Assembly: GCA_030278955.1 (NCBI GenBank)
Contig: JAOANR010000002.1
Span: 9,599,982 to 9,663,981, forward strand
Source: Hygrophila difformis
Taxonomy: Eukaryota > Streptophyta > Magnoliopsida > Lamiales > Acanthaceae
Length of the DNA stretch: 64,000 nt
Direction of reading: 5' to 3'
The translations under genes were made by a program, and so were the position numbers. A model generated the notes under the pieces. It did not search any database. It was not told where the DNA came from and worked only from the letters and a program-made list of their open reading frames with translations. Positions within the stretch are counted from its first letter, which is position 1. Every line of letters begins with the position of its first letter. Shown piece after piece: positions 46,246-57,250 of the stretch.

Positions 46246-46335
46246 GTCGCTGAATTGTATAAGCCATGTCGCTGAATTCCATAGATAATGTCGCTGAATT
46301 TCTTATGCACCGTCGCTGAGATGTAAATGCTCTGT
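46246..46335 (+). repeat. GTCGCTGAATT microrepeats, forward block 2
   Basis: Four units of 22-23 bp (ATGTCGCTGAATT...), followed by CGCAATGAACTTCAAATGGC as in block 1. This second module is then cut by element D at 46404. Confidence 0.85.
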
Positions 46336-47248
46336 TACCGAAAATCGCAATGAACTTCAAATGGCTCTAACTTTCGCAAATGAACTCGGATTTGGACGTT
46401 CTTTGTAACACCCCGATTTAATTAACTCATAATTAATTAATTTAATTATGGTTAATTAACAAAAGACTTAGTATGTGGATTATTTTGTAGGGAATGAAGA
46501 TTTAAGTGGGGGGATAAGTGAGTTCAACTCACTAGATAATAAGAGTCAAGTGCTCAAATGGGTGCAATGTGGTCAAGACAAGTAGTGTAAACCTTTTAAC
46601 CCACATTCCGACCCGACCCGAGACCCATGACCCGACCCGGATCCATTTTGACTCTTCAAAATCAGATTTTTGGGTTAAGAAACCCATTTCTTCTTCCTCC
46701 CCTTCCCATTCCCGTCACTCTCTCTTGGTGCAATTGGGGATCTTCAATCTCTTGAGGAATTGGAGATTTTAGGGCCAAATCAAGTGGGGGATTCATAGTA
46801 TAACATGAGGTAAGTAATTTCCACTATCTAATTCATGTTTTGGGTGAAGTTTGAAGTGGGTTTTGGAGGGTGTTATGTTGGTGGCGGGATTGAAGAGTTT
46901 GGGTTGAAATTCTTGTAGATCGGCTTGGAATTTGTGTTAAATCCTTGCTTGGGAGTTGCAAATCAGTCTTGGGAGCTAAGGTTAGTACTTGAGACCATTT
47001 TGGTGTTGTTGATTTCAGTTTTTAAGCTTCAAATGGTTTCAAGATCAAGAAATCATGTTCTTGGATGAATTATGATGTTTGGAGCTTGATTCTTGCAATA
47101 TAGGCTTGGAATTGTTGATTGGAAGCTTGCAGGTTGAGAAGAGGAGCTTGGAGACTCATCTACATATCAGGCAAGGGTAGAGATAGGCCTAAATGGGGGC
47201 ATAATCGGTGGAATGGCCGGAAACCGCCATTTCCATCGTTTCTGGTGT

Positions 47249-47400
47249 GTCGGCGCGCACTTGGCGCGCCCTTTAGCCAAACAGCGCGCGAGCAGCGCGC
47301 GATCGAACGTCACGACGCCCGTGACAAACCCGCGCGGGGTTGGCGCGGTTTTCATGAGAAAACCGCGCGGGGAGCGCGCCAGCTCCCCTGCCCGCGCGGT
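47249..47400 (+). promoter_or_regulatory. GCGCGC-rich block in LTR D
   Basis: Dense CpG stretch (GGCGCGCACTTGGCGCGCCC, AGCGCGCGAGCAGCGCGCGA, inverse pair AACCGCGCGGGG) in otherwise AT-rich LTR. It is repeated identically at 55128-55279. CpGs are intact despite expected methylation, in line with a young insertion. Frames crossing it are not considered coding. Confidence 0.6.
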
Positions 47401-47574
47401 TCGTTCGCTCGTTTTCCGGTTCTTCGTCCTGCGTGTTTCCTTAGTTCTTCTTATGCTTCTAGCATGCCATAACTATCATTATGCTCACAATCTTTGAACT
47501 TAGTTGCGATTAGCGGTGATCTACTATGCCTTAGTTGAGATCGAGTCTTGTTTCGCTTCTATGTTGATGTGAGT

Positions 47575-48120
47575 GTTGGTGCCGATATGTGGGGCTTGGC
47601 ACACCCTTGACACTTAACTCGTGGTGAGTTGTTTATTTTGTCATGACGCGTGATTTACGTATTGACATGTGTGGAATTGAATCTGAACATGTGTTGGTGC
47701 CGATATGTGGGGCTTGGCACACCTTTGATACTTAACTCGCGATGAGTTGTTGATGCCGATACGTGGGACTTGGCACACCCCTGATTATACTTAACTCGAG
47801 ATGAGTTGTTTATTTTGTCCTGATGCGTTGATTTACGTATGGACATGTGATTGAATTGAATCTGAATATCTGTGATGATATGTGAATATCTGTGATGATA
47901 TGAAATGCCACGACGGTAGGATACGCTATGCTTACGAGTCGGTATCCGATTGGGCATAGTGGGATCTCTACCCAGAAGCATTGATACTGTGATAATATGT
48001 GAATATCTGTGATGATATGTGAATATCTGTGATGATATGTGAATATCTGTGATGATATGAAATGCCACGACGGTAGGATACGCTATGCTTACGAGTCGGT
48101 ATCCGATTGGGCATAGTGGG
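47575..48120 (+). repeat. Repeats with hairpins in LTR D
   Basis: Three AACTC...GAGTT hairpins with changed loops GTGGT, GCGAT, GAGAT (47616-47630, 47734-47748, 47793-47807) accompany GTGCC...GGCAC stems. Then TGTGATGATATGTGAATATC tandem units and a ~140-bp block occurring twice (GCCACGACGGTAGGATACGC near 47907 and 48063) with inverse GGATAC and GTATCC. Same in the 3' LTR at 55454-55999. Confidence 0.8.
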
Positions 48121-49311
48121 ATCGCTACCCAGAAGCATTGAGACTGGAAAGGATTTATATCCTAGTCTGATTTTGGCTGGAAAGGGCTCATGACCCTTTG
48201 CCTGACCCGCTTGCCGTAAGCCACGATTTCAGCTGTTAGTGTCCGCGGCGGGGGCACTGTGGGTATGTCTCTCGACCATTAAGGGGAGTGGACCCTTATA
48301 TGGGAGGGAATACCGACCATGGTACCTAGGTGCGCGCTAGGCATGCTTATGTGTTGCATTTAGGGTAGATAGACATCCTAGGTCATAACATTTCATCTCA
48401 TCATCCATCATTCATCTTATTTGCAGTGGTTGAAGCACCGGTATGGGACGGTGTGTGTTTACTTATTTGCTCTGCTCAATTTTGATGTTATGCCTAATAA
48501 ATGTTTAAAAACGGAATATATCTCCACCTATATGTATAAATATACTTCTAGGGAATCAAGTTAATTCTTGTTTCCCCTTATGCCGATTCTTCTATTCTTG
48601 CTCAGTACCTTGTACTGACCCTTGCTATGTTTTCATGTATAGTGTAACACCCCGGATTTGATAACCCAGGCCGGGATGTCACCGCCGCAATTCCCTAGTA
48701 AGACACGGCTTCCCGAGCTTGCTAAGGAAATGCAAGGCTTGTGGGTATGAAAAAGATTTAAAAACATTTCAAGATTTAGTCCGGAAATTTATAATACTTA
48801 ATACGATAGTAGAAATTATCACGTACGGATAATAAATAAAGTAAGTGCAGCGGAAAGTAAAATCACGGCCAACATGGCCAAATCCTCGGGTTTAACAGAC
48901 CCAGTAAAAACAGTACGATGCAGAAATTTAAAATGTCCATTATGATTTCCCCCAAGTGCATATGCAATGCGTCACTCGACGTACTCTGTAAGAAAAAGAA
49001 ATGACAACGGTTGTCAGTATAAAAATATACTGAGTAAGTTAATCCCTAACTAACAAATAAAAGGGGTTACAAGTGTTTAAACTAAAGATTTCGCTTATCG
49101 TACGGGAATTTAAAAAAAATACATGATTTATTAGCAGCGGAAATTCATGATTAAGGAACTTAATTTAAAAAGCGAAATTTAAAGCATAATTTAAGATGCA
49201 TAAAATTTAAATACGTAATTAAAGACAGGATAAATACGATTTAAGCATAATGAAACACTCACACGAGTCTTTTACTTTTCATCCCGTAAACTAAGAAGAG
49301 GACACCATACC

Positions 49312-49540
49312 GGGAGATCACTAACGAGGCAATCTCAACATAGGACCACTAACGAGGCAGTCCAAACAATGGGAGACCACTAACGAGGCAGTCTCAAAGA
49401 TAGTAGGACCACTAACGAGGCGATCCACAAAGATAGTAGGACCACTAACGAGGCGATCCACAAATACAGCGCGCGAGATCACTAACGAGGCAATCTCAGA
49501 TAGTAAGGAGACCACTAACGAGGCAGTCTCAAAGATAATG
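49312..49540 (-). repeat. Covarying hairpin array of solo LTR C, 7 units
   Basis: Seven units share the core CACTAACGAGGC (plus strand) with variable flanks that change together. On the sense strand units 3 and 7 read GAGACUGC, loop CUCGUUA, GUGGUCUC; units 1 and 6 GAGAUUGC and GUGAUCUC; unit 2 GGACUGC and GUGGUCC; units 4 and 5 GGAUCGC and GUGGUCC, all with the same loop. Each makes a 7-8 bp stem with G-U pairs that would be C-A mismatches on the plus strand. Compensatory changes include C-G to U-A. Confidence 0.88.
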
Positions 49541-50829
49541 ATAGTATGAAGATCGGCTCAGCCTAGTGAACGGGATTTTTCGAAAGTTCGTATTTCAAAG
49601 TTATCAAAAGATCGATATCGCGTTTCATAGTTCGAGTTTTCTCAAGTTCGAAAAATCCTATTCGAGGCAGTTCACGCCTTTCTTAATTTAAAATTCGTTT
49701 TTCCTCCAAAAATTCTGAAACTTGGCCAGTAATTCAAAAACACACACACGAACAACTTTCATGTTTTAAGTTTTTGGAAATAAGGTTCCGAAGTGAGTTG
49801 AAATTTGAGTTTATTGCAAAGAATAATTTACGTCTTAAAAACTGTTTCCGTCACAGGTTCGTATAACGCCGATTAAAAATTCATTTCAAAACCAATCGAT
49901 GTGAAATTTTTACAGTAACTACACGACACATTAAGGAACAACTTTCATGTTTTAAGTTTTTGGAAATAATGAATTCTTGGTACTCAAAAATCGTGTGCAA
50001 CACACTGCATACTCATGGCCCTTAAAACGAATTCAAAACAGTTCCAAAAACTTGGCCGATTGACATATCAAATGAACACCAAAATTCGTGAAATTTTGTA
50101 GGCATAATCTAGACACAATTATCTACAACTTTTGTTTAGAAATGCAAAGTTAAATCATTCGAAAAATGGGTGAAAAACATGCATCAAGTTGAATGAAGGA
50201 ATCTGTCACAGATTTAAAACGTTCGGTTTGTTGCAGAAAGTTCATGGCGAAAATTGGGATAGCAAAACTTAATGTCAATGGCTGAAATTTGGACATAAGA
50301 TATTTAAAGGTGTTAGGAACAACTTTTATGTTGAAAAGTTTTCGGTTTGGATTCCCGAAGGTCGAGTTTTTGGCGAGTCTTTAAAATCGGACGAAAATAG
50401 GGTTTTTGAAAACCGATTTTTGTTACAAGCCTATATCTCGAGATTTAAACAACAAACAACCGCATAAATTTGTGAGTAAGGTGTTAACTTACTTAGAATG
50501 ATGTTAGGGTCGCTGGATTGGGTTTCCGGATGTCCTAGGGTCACGACGAACGGCCAACTTCTCCGATCGCAAGAGTCTAGAGGGCAGGGCTTGGTTCCTC
50601 TCGCCTCGTCGTCGCCGGAATGCTTGCCGGAAAGTGTCGTCGGAAGAGTTTCGGCTTGGGGAGGAAGTTTGGGAGTAATGTGGGAGTGAGTTTTCTGTGG
50701 GACTAGGGTTTTTGAGTCTCCCAGCCGCCCCTAAGCCCTCCTTAAGGCTGGGATTTGGTTTCCCTCGAAGGGAGATGCAATTTCGGCAAGAAAATCACCC
50801 CCGAATGGAAAGATTACACCTTCAGCCCC

Positions 50830-50965
50830 TCTGGCGCGGAGGTGGCGCGCACCTACCCCTATGGTCGCGCGGAGCACGCGCGCCAGGCCTGGCGTCGCGA
50901 CGCTCTTGGCCGCGCGGTGGCCGCGCGGCGGCGCGCGGACAGCGCGGGCCGGCCGGACCGGCCGG
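50830..50965 (-). promoter_or_regulatory. GCGCGC-rich block in solo LTR C
   Basis: CpG-dense stretch (GGCGCGCACC, CGCGGAGCACGCGCGCCAGG, GCGCGGTGGCCGCGCGGCGG) about 350-470 bp inside the sense LTR start, a U3-like position comparable to the GCTACAGTA cluster of A and B. Open frames across it (50697-51071, 50755-51132) lack homology and are not called. Confidence 0.5.
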
Positions 50966-51738
50966 TTCGGCTCCGCGTGTTCCGTCGGGTCTTCCCTCGC
51001 TTTCCCCTATCGGTTTTCTACGTGTTAGCTCGATTCCCTGGGTCGTCTTCGTTGCAGAATCTTCTCCTTAATCTTGTTACGAGTCCGGCTTATCGCTCGC
51101 AACATTTCCGGGTCCTACTTAGCCTAGTCTAAGTTGGTTCCAACATCTCCTATCGTCCTTGTGATCTAATTCGTGATGTATTTTGTGTTTTATTTCGTGA
51201 CTGAACTTAGAAATTAGTTCTAAGCTGCCTACGTACCCTGTGAAGGGATCAAGTCATGACGTAGTTCAAAACAATTTGAATTTGTTTTTCCTCGGGTGTT
51301 ACATATAGATATTCCCGGGGAAGACGCAGAGCCTGAGCACGATGTGGGGTTTGGGGATGAGTGATCTACCTAGGGATGCATTAGCATGTTGTGGACTTAT
51401 GTGCTTGTCTTGAATAATATGCTATGACTCTATTACCTTGTCTCGTACTGCTTGTGGTACCGATCGGTACATTACGTTCTGTCTTGTGTGTTACTTAATA
51501 TCTCTGACAGGTTGAGATGAGACTGATATGTCGACTGTTATGTCGCATGAATAAGGCTTGTAAGCCGGACGTCTGTTATAATGTGAGGTTTCCTTTCTGG
51601 ATTTGTATTATGATTCATTGGCTTCCTGTTACTTGGCTACGTGTTATTGATCTTAAATTGATTGGCCAACAGTTTAAGAGAGGTAACACGGCAGTGACGT
51701 CACAGAAATTTGGTTTTAAATTTTTGGGGCGTTACATT

Positions 51739-51750
51739 TGGTATCAGAGC
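51739..51750 (+). other. Element D primer-binding site, initiator tRNA-Met type
   Basis: TGGTATCAGAGC two bases after the 5' LTR, identical to the site of element A. Confidence 0.92.
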
Positions 51751-52036
51751 CATGTTTGCTCGTATGTGCTTAGAATTCTAACACAAGCATGCGGTGAGAT
51801 GTGTGGGGGAAAGCATATAGAGTAGGAATTGCATCTAGCTCTGCTTATATTCTTGTAGATTGCATTGTTTTTGGTTATCTGCGTCCCCTATAGGGGTGGA
51901 TTGTGGTTTGTGAATCAAACCAGGATCAATCCTTGGGGATATTCCGGGAGATCTATACTTAATAATCGATGTTCGGTAAAGAATTATTCTTATTTACCGA
52001 GTGTTACTGAATATCTCGTTACGTTACGAATATAGG

Positions 52037-53251
52037 ATGCCGCCGCGCCGGGATGGAGAGCCTAGGAGGAGGGGAAGGCCTCGTAGGAATCAGGGGCCAG
52101 CTACTGGGGGTCGTGGACAGTGCCATGAGAATGGTGGACTTGGCAATGATCACGTGGAAAATGTTCCAATTGAGGAACCTGTAGAGGTGGAGGATGACTT
52201 GAACTATGAGGACGAACCAGTGCCTCCACCACCACCGCCACCGGTGCAGATGCCCATTGATCCTCAGTTTATGCAACATATGTTTAATGCTATGCATGGG
52301 ATGTATCAAGGGCAGGCGAATCAACCTGCACAACCACCACCCAGACCCGTGGATTACGTGCATCTAGCAAGGCATTATCAACCGCCGGTCTTTAGTGGAG
52401 GAGTAGACCCGGTTGCTCTGACTGATTGGATTTATCATATGGAGGAGATCTTCGAGAATATAGACTGCCCAGAGGATTGGAAGGTCAGGGTGGGACGGCA
52501 GTATCTTACTGGACCAGCTCTCCATTGGTGGAGGTCGCATAAGAGTGAGCTTATGGCGAGACCCAACTTCTCATGAGGAGTTTTCTGTAACGGTTTGAGA
52601 TCCCACTTTTTCACCACACAGATGATGAATGTTAAAAAGAGGGAATTTCTCAACTTAGAGCAAGCAGAAAATATGACAGTGTCTGAGTACTATGGTCGTT
52701 TTGTGGAACTCATGTCATACGTACCAATGCTAGTTGCTGATGAGGAAGATAAGGTTTCGAAGTTTGTGGATGGATTGAAGGCTGAGATCCGGACTGGGTT
52801 TAGCAACCAACACGCCTGCTTAGCTTCAGCATATGATCAGGCTTTATTCATTGAAAGAGCTCGTGCTGATGTGCAGCGCGTGTGGGCCGCTCGTCGCAGG
52901 GAGTCAGGGGGGCCGATTAGACCCCATCATAGGCAGACGAGGCCGAGAAGCGGGGGAGAGACCTCTAGGCCTCAGACTTACGCACAGCCACCGTATAGAA
53001 GCGGACCCCACTGCTGGAATTGCGGACAGCAAGGACATTTGAGGTCACAGTGCCCACAGTTGGTAGGTCGAGTAGGAGGATCTACTTCAGATGCGTCTGG
53101 TGGGAATGCGTCGCGTGGACGAGGTGCAGACAGAGGTCGTGGACCACAGGGGAACCGTGGGGGCCGCCTCAATGTGATTGAGCGGGCTGAGCTAGATGGG
53201 CGAGATGATGTCATGACTGGTAAGTTGCCCATTGTTCAATTTCAATCTTGA
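52037..53251 (+). pseudogene. gag: Element D gag, in-frame stop
   Basis: Gag capsid/nucleocapsid protein. The ATG at 52037 (MPPRRDGEPRRRGRPRRN) is chosen for the basic N-terminus usual in this clade. Proline-rich segment, then capsid region (HYQPPVFSGGVDPVALTDWI, YLTGPALHWW), an in-frame TGA at 52574-52576 where the family has Trp of a WEEF-type motif, then the same frame goes on (HFFTTQMMNVKKREFLNLEQ, VSEYYGRFVELMSYVP, VSKFVDGLKAEIRTGF) to the zinc knuckle CWNCGQQGHLRSQC near 53014-53055 and a Gly/Arg-rich tail. Since the frame is otherwise uninterrupted, the stop is probably recent. The next stop at 53249 precedes the protease piece in the same frame. Confidence 0.85.
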
Positions 53252-54222
53252 TCGACGTAACCATCTGTAACAAGTGCCCAGGTAGTGCCTTATGTTATTA
53301 CATGCGTAGGTACTATACTAGTTGATAATGTGCCTGCTTATGCCTTATATGATTCTGGTGCATCATGCTCGTTTATATCATCGGAATTCGTAACTAATAA
53401 TGATATGGGACAACTGGAGGCTTATCAACTCCTTGTTACGCTATGATTCTGGTGCTGTCTAAGTACCAAGCCAGATTAGACTGCGGGATACCAAGGATTT
53501 CCTTCACCGATGAAGAAGGTGAGAAAGTGGTTTATTACCCTCCTAACATTCGAGTGGTATCTTCTGTCACTTTTGCAGCTTTAATTAGAAAAGAGTATCC
53601 GGTATACTTTTGTTCTGTGCGTGATATGACGCCCTTGTGTTAGAGTGATCTTTCAGAGCGAGTGGTGATGGGTCCTGAACTCATTGAACAGACCACGGAA
53701 GTGGTACGAGTGATCAGAGACAGAATGAAAGAAGCTCAGGATCATCAGAAGAGTTATGCTGATTTGTCCAGGAGAGACATTGAATTCGAGATTGGAGATT
53801 GGGTACTCTTGAGAATGTCACCCATGAGGGGCGTGAGATGAATTGGGAAGAAGGGGAAACTGAGTCCCAGATTTATAGGCCCCTATGAGATCACTAAAAA
53901 GATTGGGAAGGTCGCTTACCGGTTAGAATTGCCAACTGAGGTGGGAAAGGTGCACAACGTTTTCCACGTCTCTCAGTTGAGGAAGTTTATCTCGGATCCT
54001 GACAAGATTATACAACCGGAGGAGGTGGAGTTGGATGACAACCTAGAATACGAAGAATACCCCGTGGCGATTCTCGACACTAAAGAAAAGGTACTTCGCA
54101 ATAAGGTGATCAAAATGGTGAAAGTACTTTGGTCGAGACATGGCGTAGAGGATGCCACTTGGGAGACAGAGGAAAGCATGGCGAGGCGTTATCCCGAATT
54201 GGACTTAACTCCAATTCAGTGA
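53252..54222 (+). pseudogene. Element D pol remnant: protease piece and integrase tail with chromodomain
   Basis: 53276-53442 encodes an aspartic-protease piece with ALYDSGASCSFIS (active-site Asp). 53443-53643 encodes a later segment (LSKYQARLDC, FTDEEGEKV), normally before reverse transcriptase. From 53644 the reading continues in the same frame with an integrase C-terminal segment (ERVVMGPELIEQT, KSYADLSRRDIEFEIGDWVLL, an in-frame TGA near 53839, LSPRFIGPYEI, NVFHVSQLRKF), then a chromodomain (YEEYPVAILDTKEKVLRNK, VLWSRHGVEDATWETE) ending at 54222. Catalytic reverse transcriptase, RNase H and integrase core (several kb in full elements) are absent, so at least one large internal deletion joins 53643 to 53644. 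Chromodomains tether integration to histone marks (family knowledge). Confidence 0.85.
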
Positions 54223-54270
54223 AGTAATGACCTTAATCCATACTTTTTCATTCGAGGACGAATGATCCTA

Positions 54271-54282
54271 AGGGGGAGAGAT
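54271..54282 (+). other. Element D polypurine tract
   Basis: AGGGGGAGAGAT directly before the 3' LTR, with TTCGAGGACGAATGATCC just upstream, the usual end of the internal region in this clade. Confidence 0.9.
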
Positions 54283-56950
54283 TGTAACACCCCGATTTAA
54301 TTAACTCATAATTAATTAATTTAATTATGGTTAATTAACAAAAGACTTAGTATGTGGATTATTTTGTAGGGAATGAAGATTTAAGTGGGGGGATAAGTGA
54401 GTTCAACTCACTAGATAATAAGAGTCAAGTGCTCAAATGGGTGCAATGTGGTCAAGACAAGTAGTGTAAACCTTTTAACCCACATTCCGACCCGACCCGA
54501 GACCCATGACCCGACCCGGATCCATTTTGACTCTTCAAAATCAGATTTTTGGGTTAAGAAACCCATTTCTTCTTCCTCCCCTTCCCATTCCCGTCACTCT
54601 CTCTTGGTGCAATTGGGGATCTTCAATCTCTTGAGGAATTGGAGATTTTAGGGCCAAATCAAGTGGGGGATTCATAGTATAACATGAGGTAAGTAATTTC
54701 CACTATCTAATTCATGTTTTGGGTGAAGTTTGAAGTGGGTTTTGGAGGGTGTTATGTTGGTGGCGGGATTGAAGAGTTTGGGTTGAAATTCTTGTAGATC
54801 GGCTTGGAATTTGTGTTAAATCCTTGCTTGGGAGTTGCAAATCAGTCTTGGGAGCTAAGGTTAGTACTTGAGACCATTTTGGTGTTGTTGATTTCAGTTT
54901 TTAAGCTTCAAATGGTTTCAAGATCAAGAAATCATGTTCTTGGATGAATTATGATGTTTGGAGCTTGATTCTTGCAATATAGGCTTGAAATTGTTGATTG
55001 GAAGCTTGCAGGTTGAGAAGAGGAGCTTGGAGACTCATCTACATATCAGGCAAGGGTAGAGATAGGCCTAAATGGGGGCATAATCGGTGGAATGGCCGGA
55101 AACCGCCATTTCCATCGTTTCTGGTGTGTCGGCGCGCACTTGGCGCGCCCTTTAGCCAAACAGCGCGCGAGCAGCGCGCGATCGAACGTCACGACGCCCG
55201 TGACAAACCCGCGCGGGGTTGGCGCGGTTTTCATGAGAAAACCGCGCGGGGAGCGCGCCAGCTCCCCTGCCCGCGCGGTTCGTTCGCTCGTTTTCCGGTT
55301 CTTCGTCCTGCGTGTTTCCTTAGTTCTTCTTATGCTTCTAGCATGCCATAACTATCATTATGCTCACAATATTTGAACTTAGTTGCGATTAGCGGTGATC
55401 TACTATGCCTTAGTTGAGATCGAGTCTTGTTTCGCTTCTATGTTGATGTGAGTGTTGGTGCCGATATGTGGGGCTTGGCACACCCTTGACACTTAACTCG
55501 TGGTGAGTTGTTTATTTTGTCATGACGCGTGATTTACGTATTGACATGTGTGGAATTGAATCTGAACATGTGTTGGTGCCGATATGTGGGGCTTGGCACA
55601 CCTTTGATACTTAACTCGCGATGAGTTGTTGATGCCGATACGTGGGACTTGGCACACCCCTGATTATACTTAACTCGAGATGAGTTGTTTATTTTGTCCT
55701 GATGCGTTGATTTACGTATGGACATGTGATTGAATTGAATCTGAATATCTGTGATGATATGTGAATATCTGTGATGATATGAAATGCCACGACGGTAGGA
55801 TACGCTATGCTTACGAGTCGGTATCCGATTGGGCATAGTGGGATCTCTACCCAGAAGCATTGATACTGTGATGATATGTGAATATCTGTGATGATATGTG
55901 AATATCTGTGATGATATGTGAATATCTGTGATGATATGAAATGCCACGACGGTAGGATACGCTATGCTTACGAGTCGGTATCCGATTGGGCATAGTGGGA
56001 TCGCTACCCAGAAGCATTGAGACTGGAAAGGATTTATATCCTAGTCTGATTTTGGCTGGAAAGGGCTCATGACCCTTTGCCTGACCCGCTTGCCGTAAGC
56101 CACGATTTCAGCTGTTAGTGTCCGCGGCGGGGGCACTGTGGGTATGTCTCTCGACCATTAAGGGGAGTGGACCCTTATATGGGAGGGAATACCGACCATG
56201 GTACCTAGGTGCGCGCTAGGCATGCTTATGTGTTGCATTTAGGGTAGATAGACATCCTAGGTCATAACATTTCATCTCATCATCCATCATTCATCTTATT
56301 TGCAGTGGTTGAAGCACCGGTATGGGACGGTGTGATGTTTACTTATTTGCTCTGCTCAATTTTGATGTTATGCCTAATAAATGTTTAAAAACGGAATATA
56401 TCTCCACCTATATGTATAAATATACTTCTAGGGAATCAAGTTAATTCTTGTTTCCCCTTATGCCGATTCTTCTATTCTTGCTCAGTACCTTGTACTGACC
56501 CTTGCTATGTTTTCATGTATAGATATTCCCGGGGAAGACGCAGAGCCTGAGCACGATGTGGGGTTTGGGGATGAGTGATCTACCTAGGGATGCATTAGCA
56601 TGTTGTGGACTTATGTGCTTGTCTTGAATAATATGCTATGACTCTATTACCTTGTCTCGTACTGCTTGTGGTACCGATCGGTACATTACGTTCTGTCTTG
56701 TGTGTTACTTAATATCTCTGACAGGTTGAGATGAGACTGATATGTCGACTGTTATGTCGCATGAATAAGGCTTGTAAGCCGGACGTCTGTTATAATGTGA
56801 GGTTTCCTTTCTGGATTTGTATTATGATTCATTGGCTTCCTGTTACTTGGCTACGTGTTATTGATCTTAAATTGATTGGCCAACAGTTTAAGAGAGGTAA
56901 CACGGCAGTGACGTCACAGAAATTTGGTTTTAAATTTTTGGGGCGTTACA
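54283..56950 (+). repeat. Element D 3' LTR
   Basis: 2668 bp uninterrupted copy, used as reference to define solo LTR C. CpG block at 55128-55279, hairpin repeats at 55454-55999. Confidence 0.94.
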
Positions 56951-57250
56951 TTCTTTATATGGAATTCTATCTACTCGATGCAAGAAATCTAGATATCCTA
57001 TCAGATTTCTGAAATTCAAAACATACAAATATGGTATGTAGATTTATTACCCAATTCGTCAATATTATTATTTCTTTTGACAACTATATTCTCAATCAAT
57101 AATAGTCATTGGATGAAATTAAAGGGACATGATCTTATTCTGCACCGTACTGTAACTATTCCGTATCACTTGACTATATTATTTCTTGTATAACTATGTT
57201 AAAACTTAAAACAAAGTTAAATAGTGAATCATAACAAAAAAAAAAAAAAT

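Larger units (their letters stand above)
48643..51303 (-). mobile_element. Solo LTR C
   Basis: 2661 bp, TGTAACACCCCGGATTTGATAACCC to TCGGGTGTTACA, with duplication TATAG (48638-48642, 51304-51308). It is related to LTRs A and B through shared blocks (CCAGGCCGGGATG, AGTGCAGCGGAAA, AACAACTTTCATGTTTTAAG, AACTTTTGTTTAGA), and its sense start (51303 downward) matches the first ~130 bp of the LTR of element A. Sense orientation minus by that homology. Only one LTR remains, so recombination has removed the rest since it inserted into the already young LTR D. Confidence 0.9.
46404..51736 (+). repeat. Element D 5' LTR, interrupted by solo LTR C
   Basis: Segments 46404-48642 and 51309-51736 are LTR D; 48643-51303 is solo LTR C with its TATAG duplication. 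Contains a GCGCGC-rich block at 47249-47400 and the leader repeats at 47575-48120. Confidence 0.92.
46404..56950 (+). mobile_element. LTR retrotransposon D: chromodomain Ty3/gypsy, large pol deletion
   Basis: TGTAACACCCCGATT to GGGGCGTTACA with target duplication TTCTT (46399-46403, 56951-56955). 5' LTR 46404-51736 contains solo LTR C; without it the LTR is 2667 bp, against 2668 bp for the 3' LTR 54283-56950. I see about three substitutions and one small indel between them, so insertion is very recent. Primer-binding site at 51739, purine tract at 54271-54281. The internal region (2546 bp) keeps gag, a protease piece and the integrase C-terminus with chromodomain; reverse transcriptase, RNase H and integrase core are missing. 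Chromodomain plus long LTRs suggest a Tekay-like chromovirus. Confidence 0.93.
45293..57163. mobile_element. Foldback element, probably Mutator-like, holding element D
   Basis: Flanked by a 9-bp direct repeat TATCACTTG (45284-45292 and 57164-57172), the duplication size typical of Mutator-like elements. Both ends share CAGTACGGTGCAGA in inverse orientation close to the termini (near 45322 and 57140), with CGGA just outside; the left end has about 14 extra bases. Without element D the unit is about 1.3 kb. The interior is two hairpin-like modules made of inverted copies of CCAAATCCGAGTTCAT, AGTTAGAGCCATTCGAAGTT and flanking ~22-bp microrepeats. No transposase coding. Assignment to Mutator rests on duplication size and termini only. 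Confidence 0.65.
45137..57250. mobile_element. Stowaway-like MITE split by the nested insertion
   Basis: ACCTCCGTCTCATAGAAAAC at 45137 and the internal phrase TAAAACTATAAGATTAGATG run up to TATCACTTG (45292). The family continuation ACTATATTATTTCTTGTATA appears only after 57172. In intact copies CACTTG is followed by ACTATATT without a break, so 45293-57163 is an insertion. The right terminus is degenerate near 57235-57252. Confidence 0.7.

Noticed and set aside
47119..47497. Arg/Ala-rich ORFs over the GCGCGC block of LTR D (also 54998-55376) and similar ORFs at 50697-51132
   Set aside because: Open frames are expected in GC-rich, stop-poor sequence; copies are identical only because the LTRs are.
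47655..48068. 137-codon minus-strand His/Tyr-rich ORF (also 55534-55947)
   Set aside because: Built from ATCTGTGATGATATG tandem repeats and antisense to the element.
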